Below are positions 24,361 through 33,879 of a stretch of 64,000 bases of DNA, one piece after another. A program made the translations under genes and the position numbers. The stretch covers positions 124,001 to 188,000 of the forward strand of contig CAWICZ010000010.1 of the NCBI GenBank assembly GCA_963834825.1, read 5' to 3'. Each line of letters begins with the position of its first letter. Positions within the stretch are counted from its first letter, which is position 1. Below the pieces are notes generated by a model. The model was given only the letters and a program-made list of their open reading frames with translations, did no database searches and was not told where the DNA came from. The stretch comes from JACDAN01 sp963834825. GTDB lineage: Bacteria; Actinomycetota; Thermoleophilia; Gaiellales; Gaiellaceae.

Positions 24361-25130
24361 CGGCGCTCGCCTACGGCATCTCCGACACGCTCGTGCTCGC
24401 GAAACGCAGCCTGCTCCGCATCCCGCGCCAGCCCGACCTGCTCGTCGGCTTCACGATCCAGCCGATCCTCTTCATCATCCTCTTTGTCTACGTGTTCGGC
24501 GGGGCGATCCAGACGCCCGGCTTCGACTACGTCGACTTCCTGATCCCCGGGATCATCGTCCAGTCGATCGTCTTCGGCGGGTTCGTGACGGCACTCGGGC
24601 TTTCGGACGACCTGAAGAAGGGGCTCATGGACCGGTTCCGCTCGCTCCCGATGACCCGATCGGCGCTGCTCACCGGACGGACGCTCGGGGACGTCGTCAC
24701 CAACATGTTCCAGCTCGTCGTGATGTTCACGGTCGGGCTGCTGGTGGGCTTCAACTTCTCCAGCACCTTCTGGAAGGTGGTCGCCGGGATCCTCATGCTG
24801 CTGCTGATCGGCTACGCGTTCTCCTGGGTCTTCGCGTTCATCGGCCTCTCCGTGTCGTCGCCGGAAGCGGCGAACGCCTACGGCTTCACGATCCTCTTCC
24901 CGCTCACCTTCGTCTCTTCCGCCTTCGTGCCCGTCGACTCGATGCCGAGCTGGCTCCAGCCGATCGCCGAGCACAACCCGTTCACGACCATGGTCGACGC
25001 CGCTCGGGCCTTGTTCCTCGGGACACCGGCCGGAAACGACGTCTGGCTGGCCCTGCTCTGGACGCTCGTCATCATCGCCGTGTTCGCGCCGCTCTCGGTC
25101 TGGCGCTATCGACGCGTCGTCGCGCGCTGA
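24357..25130 (+). CDS. ABC-2 type exporter permease, DrrB-like
   Basis: 257 residues, six predicted membrane helices, including IQPILFIILFVYVFGGAI and FTILFPLTFVSSAFVP. The conserved cytoplasmic stretch LKKGLMDRFRSLPMTRSALL is typical of DrrB. Coupled to the ATPase by a four-base overlap. The 100 bases to the next, convergent gene hold no gene. Confidence 0.92.
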   Translation: MTALAYGISDTLVLAKRSLLRIPRQPDLLVGFTIQPILFIILFVYVFGGAIQTPGFDYVDFLIPGIIVQSIVFGGFVTALGLSDDLKKGLMDRFRSLPMTRSALLTGRTLGDVVTNMFQLVVMFTVGLLVGFNFSSTFWKVVAGILMLLLIGYAFSWVFAFIGLSVSSPEAANAYGFTILFPLTFVSSAFVPVDSMPSWLQPIAEHNPFTTMVDAARALFLGTPAGNDVWLALLWTLVIIAVFAPLSVWRYRRVVAR

Positions 25131-25230
25131 CCGCCGCTCCGTCCGCTCTTCCAGCGCCGCAGCCCGACGTTCGTGCTCGGAAGCCGCCTCTGGCGCGCCG
25201 TGCCGCGGCCCACCGCGCTCCGAGGCCGGC

Positions 25231-26433
25231 TCAGCCGGTCCTGAAGCGCGCGGCCTCTTCGGAGCCGCCCGTGGCGTCGCCCTCGCTGTAGGAGTGCGCG
25301 CCGGCGCCGGCGAGCTTGCCGCCGTCGACGATCAGGTACTCCTCGCGAATCGGCCGGCCGTCGAACCAGCACTCGAGGATCTCGCGGACTCCCCCGGCAT
25401 AGCGGGCCTGGGCCGAGAGGGTCGTCCCAGATGTGTGCGGCGTCATGCCGTGATGGGGCATCGTCCGCCAGGGGTGGTCCTTCGGCGCCGGCTGCGGGAA
25501 CCACACGTCGCCGGCATAGCCCGCGAGTTGCCCGCTCTCGCAGGCTCTCGCGACGGCGTCGCGGTCACAGATCTTTCCGCGCGCGGTGTTGACGAGATAC
25601 GCGCCGCGCTTCATGCGGCCGATCAGCTCGTCGTCGAAGAGATGCTCGGTCTCGGGGTGAAGCGGCGCGTTGATCGAGACCACGTCGCAGACACTGACGA
25701 GCGACTCCGGATCGGGATGGAACGTGACACCGAGCTCCTCCTCGACCTCGGTCGGGAGCCGGTGCCGGTCCGTGTAGTGCAGGCCGACCTCGAACGGCTT
25801 CAGCCGCCGCAGCACCGCCGAGCCGATCCGGCCGGCCCCGACGATCCCGACCTGCATGCCCTCGAGGTCGTAGGACCGGGACGCGGCGTCGCCGATGTTC
25901 CAGCCGCCCTCGTTCGCCCACCGATGACCGGGGAGGTAGTCGCGGACGAGGACGAGGATCAGCATGACCACGTGCTCCGCCACGCTGATGCTGTTGCAGT
26001 AGGTGACCTCGGTGACGGTGATCCCCTTGTCCATCGCCGCCTGGAGGTCGACGTGGTCCGAGCCGATGCCCGCGGTCAGAGCAAGCTTCAGGTTCGGCGC
26101 CTTCGCGATCCTCTCCGCGGTCAGGTAGGCGGGCCAGAACGGCTGTGAGATCACGATCTCGGCCTCGGGGAGCTCGCGCTCGAAGACCGAGTCGGGCCCG
26201 TCCTTGTCTGACGTCACGACCAGGCGGTGCCCGCGGTCCTCGAGGAAGCGCCGCAGCCCGAGCTCGCCGGACACGCTGCCGAGCAGATCGCCGGGCGTGA
26301 AGTCGATCGCCTCCGGCGTCGGTGTCGTCTGCCCGTCGTAGTAGCGCTCGATCGTCGGGATCTCGTCACGTGCGTACGAGGGCGGATAGCCGTCGACGGG
26401 ATCGTCGTAGAGGACACAGAGGACCGTCGCCAT
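25231..26433 (-). CDS. fdh: NAD-dependent formate dehydrogenase
   Basis: A 400-residue member of the D-2-hydroxyacid dehydrogenase superfamily, the usual length of NAD-dependent formate dehydrogenase. Diagnostic residues are present: Asn in TYCNSISVAEHV, the NAD motif VGIVGAGRIGSAV, catalytic Arg in NTARGKICDRDAV, and the formate dehydrogenase Gln and His in WFPQPAPKDHPW and MTPHTSGTT. Oxidises formate to CO2 and gives NADH in the cytoplasm. ATG at 26433; the frame is open further upstream but without family similarity. Confidence 0.9.
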   Translation of the reverse strand: MATVLCVLYDDPVDGYPPSYARDEIPTIERYYDGQTTPTPEAIDFTPGDLLGSVSGELGLRRFLEDRGHRLVVTSDKDGPDSVFERELPEAEIVISQPFWPAYLTAERIAKAPNLKLALTAGIGSDHVDLQAAMDKGITVTEVTYCNSISVAEHVVMLILVLVRDYLPGHRWANEGGWNIGDAASRSYDLEGMQVGIVGAGRIGSAVLRRLKPFEVGLHYTDRHRLPTEVEEELGVTFHPDPESLVSVCDVVSINAPLHPETEHLFDDELIGRMKRGAYLVNTARGKICDRDAVARACESGQLAGYAGDVWFPQPAPKDHPWRTMPHHGMTPHTSGTTLSAQARYAGGVREILECWFDGRPIREEYLIVDGGKLAGAGAHSYSEGDATGGSEEAARFRTG

Positions 26434-26509
26434 CCGTGGTAACCCTAACCGGGTTCGGTAGGTCGGCTCATGGGATGATCCGACCGCGATTCGCACTCTC
26501 CTCTCCTGC

Positions 26510-27217
26510 TTGCTCGCGGCCGTCCTGCTCGGATCGACCGGAAGCGCCGGCACCTCGGAGCCCGGCCGGCTGCGCGTGCTCTTCGTCGGGAACAGCCTCA
26601 CGGCAACGAACGACCTTCCGGCGGTCGTGGCCGGGCTCGCCCGCGCGACGGGCCGAACGCTCGAGTACCGCACGATCGCCTTCGGCGGCTTCGCGCTCGA
26701 AGACCACTGGGGCCAGGGCGACGCCCGCGCGGCGCTGGCCTCGCGAAGCTGGGACGTCGTCGTCATGCAGCAGGGCCCGTCGGCGCTGCCCGAGAGCCAG
26801 GCGAACCTGCGCGAGTGGGCGAGTCGGTTCGCGGTCGAGGCTCGGGCGTCCGGCGCGCGGCCCGCGCTGCTGACCGTCTGGCCCGAGTCGTATCGCAGGA
26901 GCGCCCTGACCGCGGTGATCGCGTCGTACCGACGTGCCGCCCAGGCGGCGAACGCCGAGCTCTTCCCAGCCGGCGACGCCTGGCGCCTGGCCTGGCGCTG
27001 CAATCCGCGTGTTGCGCTGTACGGGCCCGACGGGTTTCACCCCAGCCCGCTCGGCACGTACGCCGCGGCGCTCACGGTCTACGGACGACTGTTCAAGGCT
27101 CCGCTGGTCGGGGTTCCCGGGCTGCGTCCGCGAGGGGTGAGTGCAGGAATCGCCCGGCTCTTGCAGAAGTCAGCCGCTCGGGCCCTCGGCCGACCGGTTC
27201 TCAGACCATGCGCCTGA
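26510..27217 (+). CDS. Secreted SGNH/GDSL-like hydrolase
   Basis: About 235 residues. Block I reads LFVGNSLTATNDLP and the C-terminal catalytic pair is in GPDGFHPSPLG. The signal-like segment LLSCLLAAVLLGSTGSAG implies export. The start is uncertain: TTG at 26510 is the first conventional start, but five codons further upstream (RTLLSC) fit a signal peptide and would need an ATT start near 26492. Substrate unknown; probably an esterase. It overlaps the next gene by ten bases. Confidence 0.78.
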   Translation: MLAAVLLGSTGSAGTSEPGRLRVLFVGNSLTATNDLPAVVAGLARATGRTLEYRTIAFGGFALEDHWGQGDARAALASRSWDVVVMQQGPSALPESQANLREWASRFAVEARASGARPALLTVWPESYRRSALTAVIASYRRAAQAANAELFPAGDAWRLAWRCNPRVALYGPDGFHPSPLGTYAAALTVYGRLFKAPLVGVPGLRPRGVSAGIARLLQKSAARALGRPVLRPCA

Positions 27218-27597
27218 TCATCAGAATCGTCCTCGCTCTCGTCGTCAACGCGATCGCGCTGCTGATCGCAGCCTCGGTTGTGGACGGGGTCAGCATCGAC
27301 GCGACGTCCTTCGTGATCGCCGTGATCATCTTCACGCTGCTGTCACTCCTCTTGCGGCCGATGCTGGCCTACGTCGTCGCGCGTTCCCTTCGCCCGCTGC
27401 TCGGGATCATCGGGCTCGTGACCACCTTCGTGATCCTCCTGATCACGGATCTTCTGTCCGACGGGCTCGACATCGAGGGCACGACCGCGTGGATTCTCGC
27501 CACGGTCATCGTCTGGATCGCGCAGATGGTCTACGAGATCTTCGACCGGCGGATCCAGCTGATCGTCATGCGGATGATCCGGCCCGGACCGGCCTGA
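27208..27597 (+). CDS. Small holin-4-like (YvlD/PF04020-type) membrane protein
   Basis: 129 residues with four hydrophobic helices: IVLALVVNAIALLIAASVV, FVIAVIIFTLLSLLL, LLGIIGLVTTFVILLITDLL and AWILATVIVWIAQMVYEIF. Called phage holin in databases, but this family is chromosomal and of unknown role in many actinobacteria. ATG at 27208 lies inside the end of the SGNH gene. Confidence 0.85.
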   Translation: MRLIIRIVLALVVNAIALLIAASVVDGVSIDATSFVIAVIIFTLLSLLLRPMLAYVVARSLRPLLGIIGLVTTFVILLITDLLSDGLDIEGTTAWILATVIVWIAQMVYEIFDRRIQLIVMRMIRPGPA

Positions 27598-27604
27598 CCC
27601 ACGG

Positions 27605-28942
27605 TCAGGCGAACAGCCCGCCCGGGTCGTATGTCTTCCTGAGAGCCTCCAGCCGCTCGTAGTTGCGGTCCCCGCGCGAAGCGCGCTCGAGCTGCTCGCC
27701 CTCCTCGAACAAGCCGGGGAAGTTGAGGTAGGCGCCGCCGGTCGAGAACGGTGAGAGATCGTCGACCGTCGCTCGCGCCCAGGCGATGTTGGCGTCGGCA
27801 TCTGCGCGCTGCTCCCAGTTCGCCTCGACACCGATCAGATAGAGCGGCCTCTCGCCGAAGGCGGTCGCCTCGGGATCGACGCGACCCATCGCGCCGCCGT
27901 GGTACCAGATGTCGATCGTCGAATGGTGCGACGGCGCAGCCTCGTTGCGTGCGACCAGGCGAGCGATTACCTCGTCGTCGAGTCGCTCGAGGTTCGCGGA
28001 TTTCCAGTAGTAGAACCAGCCGTCGGGATAGTCGGCGTCGAGCACGCTCTGGGCCTCGGCGTAGGGCATCGGCCCGCTGAAGTCGGCGATCGGCTCGCCG
28101 AGCTCGCGAAGCGGAGCGAGCACCCGCTCCCCCTCGGCGACGTCGCCGGCGAAGAGCGCCAGCAGGGCGACGAAGGGCCGACCGTGCGCTTCGGCGGGGA
28201 AGTCGTCGGCCTCCGGCACGTGGCCGAGAACGGCCACCGGGCTGACCTCGTCCTGCGCGTCCGCCATGTACTCGCCGACATGGCCCATGATCTCGGTCGC
28301 CCGCTCTCCGGGATACAGAACGAAGGCGAACATCACCTCGGGGCCGAGGTCGTGGAGCCGGTACTCGAACGAGGTGACGACGCCGAGACCTGCGCCACCG
28401 CCTCGCAGACCCCAGTAGAGGTCTGCGTTCTCTGACCCGCTCGCGGTGAGCAATTGGCCGTCAGCCGTCACGACCTCGAACGAGAGCACGTTGTCGACGG
28501 CGAGTCCGTGCTTGCGCCGTAGCCAGCCGATGCCCCCGCCGAGGGTCAGGCCGGCGATCCCGGTCTGCGAGACGACGCCGAGCGGCGTCGCGAGTCCGTG
28601 AGCTTGCGTTGCCGCGTCCAGCTCGCCGAGCGTGACGCCGGGCTCGGCCCGTGCCGTCTTCCTCGCCGCATCGACTTCGACGGCCTTCATCGCCGACAGG
28701 TCGACGACGAGGCCACCGTCGTTGAGCGCGTTGCCCGCAACACCGTGCCCGCCGCCGCGCGGCGTGGCACGGAGCGCGTTCTCGCGGGCGTGGTTGACCG
28801 CGGCGATCACGTCGGCCGAGGTCGAGCAGCGGGCAATCACCGCCGGACGCTTGTCGATCATCCCGTTCCAGAGCACACGCGCCTCGTCGTACGCCTCGTC
28901 GCCGGGGTGGAGGCTCATCGTTTCGAAAGTGGAGTGGGTCAT
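27605..28942 (-). CDS. FAD-linked oxidoreductase, BBE type
   Basis: 445 residues. The FAD_binding_4 domain has RGGGHGVAG near residue 63 (the histidine that normally carries FAD covalently), TLGGGIGWLRRKHGL near 134, and LRGGGAGLGVVTSFEY. The C-terminal berberine-bridge domain ends YDPGGLFA and lacks the usual RLNQNI tail. Members oxidise sugars, alkaloids or other alcohols. It is followed 9 bases upstream by the membrane-protein gene on the same strand, so the two may be cotranscribed. Confidence 0.88.
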   Translation of the reverse strand: MTHSTFETMSLHPGDEAYDEARVLWNGMIDKRPAVIARCSTSADVIAAVNHARENALRATPRGGGHGVAGNALNDGGLVVDLSAMKAVEVDAARKTARAEPGVTLGELDAATQAHGLATPLGVVSQTGIAGLTLGGGIGWLRRKHGLAVDNVLSFEVVTADGQLLTASGSENADLYWGLRGGGAGLGVVTSFEYRLHDLGPEVMFAFVLYPGERATEIMGHVGEYMADAQDEVSPVAVLGHVPEADDFPAEAHGRPFVALLALFAGDVAEGERVLAPLRELGEPIADFSGPMPYAEAQSVLDADYPDGWFYYWKSANLERLDDEVIARLVARNEAAPSHHSTIDIWYHGGAMGRVDPEATAFGERPLYLIGVEANWEQRADADANIAWARATVDDLSPFSTGGAYLNFPGLFEEGEQLERASRGDRNYERLEALRKTYDPGGLFA

Positions 28943-28951
28943 CGGGTTGGC

Positions 28952-29425
28952 CTAGAAGCCGAACTCGACCTCGGTGAAGTACCAGAGGCTCGACGTGCTC
29001 CAAAGCAGAGCGAGCACGGTGAAGAGGGTCCCGCCGACGAGCGGGAGCGTCCACCTCGGGTGGTCGGCGTCGCGGACGAAGAAGAGCTTCACGGCCAGGA
29101 CGCCGTAGATGAACGTCCCGAGCACCGAGTGGGCGAAGACCCGCGCGTCGCCGGTCTGGAACCCGAGGATGAAGATGCAGTGGAAGGCGACGGGCAGCGT
29201 GCAGAGGACTGCGAGCCGGCCCGACCAGCGGTGGATCCGATTCACCCTCGGCGGCGGTACGGGGACGATCCCGGTCAGCTTCCCGAAGATGCGGGCGCCG
29301 GTCGCAACCTGAACGACCGCGAGCACCACGGCGGCGGTCGCGAACCACGCCTTGAATGCGATCGGCGTCGAGAAGACGCTCGTGACGAGGTCCGTGTAGA
29401 CCGACTCGACGCTTCCGAGCAGCAC
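28952..29425 (-). CDS. Four-helix membrane protein, b561-like (DUF6529-type)
   Basis: 157 residues with four membrane helices and histidines placed near helix ends (NRIHRWSG, AFHCIFILGF, FAHSVLGTF), a pattern fitting haem ligands. I recognise it as DUF6529-like with moderate confidence. It is divergent from a cytochrome c gene 28 bases away, which supports a role in electron transfer. The starting codon is ATG or an equivalent at 29425. Confidence 0.72.
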   Translation of the reverse strand: MLLGSVESVYTDLVTSVFSTPIAFKAWFATAAVVLAVVQVATGARIFGKLTGIVPVPPPRVNRIHRWSGRLAVLCTLPVAFHCIFILGFQTGDARVFAHSVLGTFIYGVLAVKLFFVRDADHPRWTLPLVGGTLFTVLALLWSTSSLWYFTEVEFGF

Positions 29426-29453
29426 GGCGGCCGCACCTTATTACGATCGACAC

Positions 29454-29813
29454 ATGTCAGGGCGCACGCGTCGGCTGGTCGTCATCCCGGCGATCCTCTT
29501 CGCCCTCGTCTCGGGCACGGTGTTCGTCCTCGCCGAGCTGCATCCGGCCCGAGATGAGGGCGGCGCAGCACCGGCCTCGGCGGCGCAGGGCGACGCCGCC
29601 CGCGGTGAGCAGCTGTTCGCCGAGAATTGCGCCGGCTGCCACGGCGAAGGCGGGACGGGAGGCGGCGTCGGGCCGACGCTCGCCGGAAGCGGCATCTCTC
29701 TCGACGAGGCCCGGGCGACGATCGAGAACGGGAGCGGCGTGATGCCCGCCGACCTCGTCGAAGGCCAGGAGCTCGAGGACGTCCTCGCCTACCTCCAGAC
29801 GATCACCGGCTGA
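29454..29813 (+). CDS. Membrane-anchored cytochrome c
   Basis: 119 residues. An N-terminal helix (VVIPAILFALVSGTVFVLA) anchors a single class I haem domain with ENCAGCHGEGG (CxxCH) near residue 58 and a distal Met in GVMPADL near 98. Faces outside the membrane. Adjacent to the divergent b561-like gene, a likely electron partner. Confidence 0.93.
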   Translation: MSGRTRRLVVIPAILFALVSGTVFVLAELHPARDEGGAAPASAAQGDAARGEQLFAENCAGCHGEGGTGGGVGPTLAGSGISLDEARATIENGSGVMPADLVEGQELEDVLAYLQTITG

Positions 29814-29847
29814 CGATTGAACTGACGCCCTCGCGGGTAGGCGTAGC

Positions 29848-31614
29848 GTGATGCGCCGGCTCCTGGTACTGGTCATCCTCGCCGCCGTCACGGCTACAGC
29901 CGCGAGCAGCGCGACCCCTACGTCGTCGCCGACTGCAGCCGGCAGAGGCGGCGCCGCCGCCACGGTCGACGTGCGCGCTACGCGGGCGGCGATCGAGGTG
30001 CTCGAAGACGGTGGCAACGCGGTGGACGCCGCCGTCGCGGCCGCTGCGGTTCTCGGCGTCACCGAGCCGTTCTCGTGCGGAATCGGCGGCGGCGGCTTCA
30101 TGGTCGTCTACGACGCGAAAGGCCGACGCGGCGGCCGAGTGACGACGATCGACCACAGGGAGACCGCGCCCGCCGCCATGCGTCCCGACTCGTTCATGCA
30201 GGCCGGCGCGCCGCTCGCCTTCAACGATGCGCGCTACAGCGGGCTCTCGGTCGGCGTCCCCGGAACGGTCCGCGGATGGGCCGAGGCGCTGCGCCGCTTC
30301 GGAACGATCTCGCTCGACGAGGCGCTCGAGCCGGCGATCGAGGTTGCGCGCGAGGGCTTCACTGTCGATCAGACGTTTTTCGATCAAACGCAGTCGAACC
30401 TCGACTGGTTCGACGACGTCCCAGCTAGCGCCGCGTTGTTCCTCGACCCCGACGGGACGCCGCGCGACGTCGGCGCCGTCTTCCGGAACCCGGATCTGGC
30501 CCGCACCTACCGGCTGCTCGCGAGGCGCGGGGCTGCCGGCTTCTACAGCGGCGCGCTCGCCGACGCGATCGCGAGCACCGTCCGCCAGCCTCCGATCTCG
30601 CCGACCGCGAACCACGTCTGGCGTTCGGGCCTGATGCAAACGAGCGACCTGGCGTCCTACCGGGCGCCTGAGCGGCCGCCGACCCACGTGACGTACCGCG
30701 GTCTCGACGTCTACAGCATGGGCCCACCCTCGAGCGGTGGAAGCACCGTCGGTGAGGCGCTGAACATCCTCGAGGGCTATCCACTCTCGACGATGACCCG
30801 CGAGGAGGCGCTGCACTACTTCCACGAGGCTTCGCGCTACTCCTTCGCCGACCGGAACGCGTACCTCGCCGACCCCGACTTCTTCGACGTCCCACTCCGC
30901 GGCCTGCTGTCGAAGAACTTCGCCGCCGAGCGGCGCAGCCTGATCACCCCGACCGCCGCGACCAGCCCGGTACCGCCGGGCAACCCGGCTCCGCACCAGA
31001 TCGGCGAGGCATCGGCGACGTCCACTCGGGCCGGGACGACCACGCACCTGACCGTCTCCGACCGGAAGGGCAACGTCGTCTCGTACACGTACACGATCGA
31101 GTCGACCGGAGGCGCCGGGCTCGTCGTGCCCGGCTACGGGTTCCTGCTCAACAACGAGCTGACCGACTTCAACTTCGACTCGACGACCCATCCGAACCGC
31201 GCCGACGGCGGGAAGCGGCCGAGGAGCTCGATGTCGCCGACGATCGTCACGCGGGGCGGCAAGCCGTTCCTTGCCCTCGGCTCACCGGGCGGCTCGATGA
31301 TCATCACCACCGTCCTGCAGATGCTGGTCGACCGGATCGACTTCGGCTCGTCGCTTCCTGCAGCGATCGCGAACCCTCGCGCGAGCCAACGCAACACGGC
31401 CGCGACAGCGGCGGAGCCGGCCTACATCGCCTCCCCCGAGGCCGCGGCCATGCGAGCCCGCGGACATGTCTTCTCGACCACGCCGGAGATCGGTGCATCG
31501 ACGGCAATCGAGTTTCTTGCCGGCGGGCGGGTGCTCGCCGCCGCCGAGCCGACGCGCCGCGGAGGCGGGTCGGCGATGGTCACTCGGCAGAAGCACGACC
31601 ACGACGACGACTAG
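29848..31614 (+). CDS. ggt: Gamma-glutamyltransferase precursor
   Basis: 588 residues: Sec signal (LLVLVILAAVTATAASS), then the Ntn-hydrolase fold. The autocleavage site and nucleophile Thr lie in GTTTHLTVSDRKGN near residue 400. SSGGSTVGEALNILE near 290 and GSPGGSMIITTVLQ near 475 carry substrate-binding motifs. Processes into two subunits outside the membrane and cleaves glutathione or other gamma-glutamyl compounds. GTG at 29848 or ATG at 29851 may start it. Its last residues are rich in His/Asp. Confidence 0.94.
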   Translation: MMRRLLVLVILAAVTATAASSATPTSSPTAAGRGGAAATVDVRATRAAIEVLEDGGNAVDAAVAAAAVLGVTEPFSCGIGGGGFMVVYDAKGRRGGRVTTIDHRETAPAAMRPDSFMQAGAPLAFNDARYSGLSVGVPGTVRGWAEALRRFGTISLDEALEPAIEVAREGFTVDQTFFDQTQSNLDWFDDVPASAALFLDPDGTPRDVGAVFRNPDLARTYRLLARRGAAGFYSGALADAIASTVRQPPISPTANHVWRSGLMQTSDLASYRAPERPPTHVTYRGLDVYSMGPPSSGGSTVGEALNILEGYPLSTMTREEALHYFHEASRYSFADRNAYLADPDFFDVPLRGLLSKNFAAERRSLITPTAATSPVPPGNPAPHQIGEASATSTRAGTTTHLTVSDRKGNVVSYTYTIESTGGAGLVVPGYGFLLNNELTDFNFDSTTHPNRADGGKRPRSSMSPTIVTRGGKPFLALGSPGGSMIITTVLQMLVDRIDFGSSLPAAIANPRASQRNTAATAAEPAYIASPEAAAMRARGHVFSTTPEIGASTAIEFLAGGRVLAAAEPTRRGGGSAMVTRQKHDHDDD

Positions 31615-31633
31615 GACGACTGACCGACCAGCG

Positions 31634-33052
31634 CTAGCGCGGCTGTAAGAGCTCGGCTGCTGCTTCGAGATTCACGCGGCCGAGTCCCCGCGTCGCCAAG
31701 TAGTTCGTTCCGTCCGGATGCCAAACCGGCACGCCGACCTCGACCAGGACGCCGTCCGGCGCCGCCTCGAGCAGCGCATGCGCCGCGGTCTGCTGCCACT
31801 GGTACCGGTGGGCATCGCGCACGACGACCACGAGTTGCCGGCCAAAGTGCTCCGCGACGAGGTTTCGGGCGTCGAGGGGCGCGTCGTGTAGACCGACGAC
31901 GGCGGCCGAGTCGAGCGAGTCGCCCAAGCCGTGGTTGGCGGCGCCTGCGGCGATCGACGCCTTGGGCCGTAGCTCGACGACGACCGGCGGTCGAGTGAGC
32001 GCGACCTCTCCCCGGCTCTCGAGCGCGCGGCGTGCTGCGGCGAGGCCGATGTCGCTCGTGGCAGCTTCCGCGTCGCCGTCTTGACCCGAACGACCGAGCT
32101 CGGCGACGCGGGCCGCGGCCTCGCCGACCCTCGCCTCGTCCAGCCGGCCGGTCCGAACGGCCTCGACGACAGCCGCCTGCACCGAATCGGGGCGGAGGTC
32201 ATGTCCGAGACAGAGGGCATCGGCTCCGGCCGCCAGCGCCCGAACCGCGCCCTCCTCGGCGCCGACCGTCGCACTGACGGCCCGCATCTCCAACGCGTCG
32301 GTCACCACCGCTCCGTCGAAGCCGAGCTCGCCCCGAAGGAGCCCGCCGATCACGGCCTCGCTCAGCGTTCCGGGCGCGTCGTCGAGCCCTGCGACCTGGA
32401 TGTGCGCGGTCATCACGGCCTTCGTCCCGGCTTCGATCGCCGCCCGGAACGGACCGAGCATCGCTGCCATTGCAGCCTCGTCGCGCTCGACGACCGGTAG
32501 CTCGAGATGCGAGTCCTCGGTCGTGTCGCCGTGCCCAGGGAAGTGCTTCGCGCATGCCGCGACGCCGCTGCGCTGGAGGCCGGTGACGAACGCCGCCACG
32601 TGGCGACTGACCAGATCCGGATCCGAGCCGAACGAGCGGACGCCGACGATCGGGTTCTCCGGGTTCACGTTCACGTCCGCGACCGGAGCGAGATCGACAT
32701 TCACGCCCACCCGGGAGAGGTCGGCGCCGATCGCGGCCGCGACCTCCTCCGTCAGCCCGGCATCGTCGACGGCGCCGAGCGCCCAGTTTCCAGGGTAGGA
32801 GCTGCCCCGCTCGGCTTCGAGCCGCGTGACGTCACCGCCTTCCTCGTCGATCGCGACAACGAGCCCCTCGCGCTCGGCCCGCAGCGCCGCGGTCAGCTCC
32901 GCGACCTGCGCCGGGCTCTCGACGTTCCAAGCGAAGAGGACGACGCCGCCGAGACCGGCGTCCAGCCACCCGCGTAGCCAGTCCGGGACCGTCGGTCCCT
33001 CGAACCCGGCTAGCAGAGTGCCGGCCGCGAGCCGATCGAGCTCGCCCGTCAC
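31634..33052 (-). CDS. nagZ: Beta-N-acetylhexosaminidase, glycoside hydrolase family 3 (NagZ-like)
   Basis: 472 residues. The GH3 NagZ motif AKHFPGHGDTTEDSH near residue 157 supplies the loop His/Asp general acid, and VVTDALEM near 235 the nucleophile Asp. A C-terminal domain of about 150 residues follows (GH3 C-terminal-like), so it is longer than the ~340 residues of E. coli NagZ. GTG at 33052 overlaps the permease stop (GTGA). No signal peptide, so it acts in the cytoplasm on imported GlcNAc-containing muropeptides or sugars. Confidence 0.9.
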   Translation of the reverse strand: MTGELDRLAAGTLLAGFEGPTVPDWLRGWLDAGLGGVVLFAWNVESPAQVAELTAALRAEREGLVVAIDEEGGDVTRLEAERGSSYPGNWALGAVDDAGLTEEVAAAIGADLSRVGVNVDLAPVADVNVNPENPIVGVRSFGSDPDLVSRHVAAFVTGLQRSGVAACAKHFPGHGDTTEDSHLELPVVERDEAAMAAMLGPFRAAIEAGTKAVMTAHIQVAGLDDAPGTLSEAVIGGLLRGELGFDGAVVTDALEMRAVSATVGAEEGAVRALAAGADALCLGHDLRPDSVQAAVVEAVRTGRLDEARVGEAAARVAELGRSGQDGDAEAATSDIGLAAARRALESRGEVALTRPPVVVELRPKASIAAGAANHGLGDSLDSAAVVGLHDAPLDARNLVAEHFGRQLVVVVRDAHRYQWQQTAAHALLEAAPDGVLVEVGVPVWHPDGTNYLATRGLGRVNLEAAAELLQPR

Positions 33053-33879
33053 CCCCGAACGGCGCCGGCAGTCAGCCCGAACGCGATCTTCCGGTGGATG
33101 AGCAGGAAGAAGATGAGCACCGGCAGCGCGATCAGCGTCGCGGAGGCCATCAACGGGCCCCATTCGGTCCCGCGAGAAGTCGTGAACCCGGCCAGCCAGA
33201 CACTCGCCGTCTGCTTCTCGGCGTCGCTGAGGAACACGTACGCGATCAGGAACTCGTTCCAGGTGACGACGAAGGCGAAGATCGATGTCGCGACGAGACC
33301 CGGTGCGACCAGGGGCAGCAGGATGCGGACGAAGGCGCCGAACCGTGTGCTGCCGTCGACCATCGCCGCCTCCTCGAGCTCCCGCGGGATCCCCAGCATG
33401 AACCCACGCAGCGTCCACACGGTGAACGGCAGGACGAACGTCATGTAGGTGATGATCACGCCGGTCAGCGTGTTCGTGAGCTCGACGCGGCTGGCCTGGA
33501 CGTAGAGCGGGATGAGCAGCGCATTCAGCGGCAGCATCTGCACGCCGAGGATCAGGACGATGAAGGCGGCGCGCCCGTAGAAGCGGAACTTCGCCAGGGC
33601 GAGCGCCGCGAGGAACCCCACGACGAGCGAGAACGCGACCACAGCGGTGACGACGATCAGGCTGTTCTTGATGGCATCCGAGAAGTAGGGCCGGTGGATC
33701 GCATCCTCGAAGTTCGAGAGCGTCGCCGGCGCCGGAAAGAACTGCGGCGTGTCCGTGAGGATGTTCCGGCCTTCCTTGAACGCCGTCGACACCATCCAGT
33801 AGACGGGAAAGACGATCACCACGAACACGAGCAGGCCGAGGAGGTTGATCCCGATGCGATTGAGGCGGCGCCGGCTCAT
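33049..33879 (-). CDS. Carbohydrate ABC transporter permease, MalG-like (CUT1)
   Basis: 276 residues with six helices and the EAA loop motif EEAAMVDGSTRFGAFVRILLP near residue 170 (EAA-x3-G). N-terminus has VFVVIVFPVYWMVSTAFK, typical of MalG partners. Works with the MalF-like permease encoded just upstream (overlap at 33876-33879). Confidence 0.95.
   Translation of the reverse strand: MSRRRLNRIGINLLGLLVFVVIVFPVYWMVSTAFKEGRNILTDTPQFFPAPATLSNFEDAIHRPYFSDAIKNSLIVVTAVVAFSLVVGFLAALALAKFRFYGRAAFIVLILGVQMLPLNALLIPLYVQASRVELTNTLTGVIITYMTFVLPFTVWTLRGFMLGIPRELEEAAMVDGSTRFGAFVRILLPLVAPGLVATSIFAFVVTWNEFLIAYVFLSDAEKQTASVWLAGFTTSRGTEWGPLMASATLIALPVLIFFLLIHRKIAFGLTAGAVRG

Noticed and set aside
27208..27597. 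Phage holin as sign of a prophage
   Set aside because: This holin-4 family is a common chromosomal membrane protein and there are no phage genes nearby.
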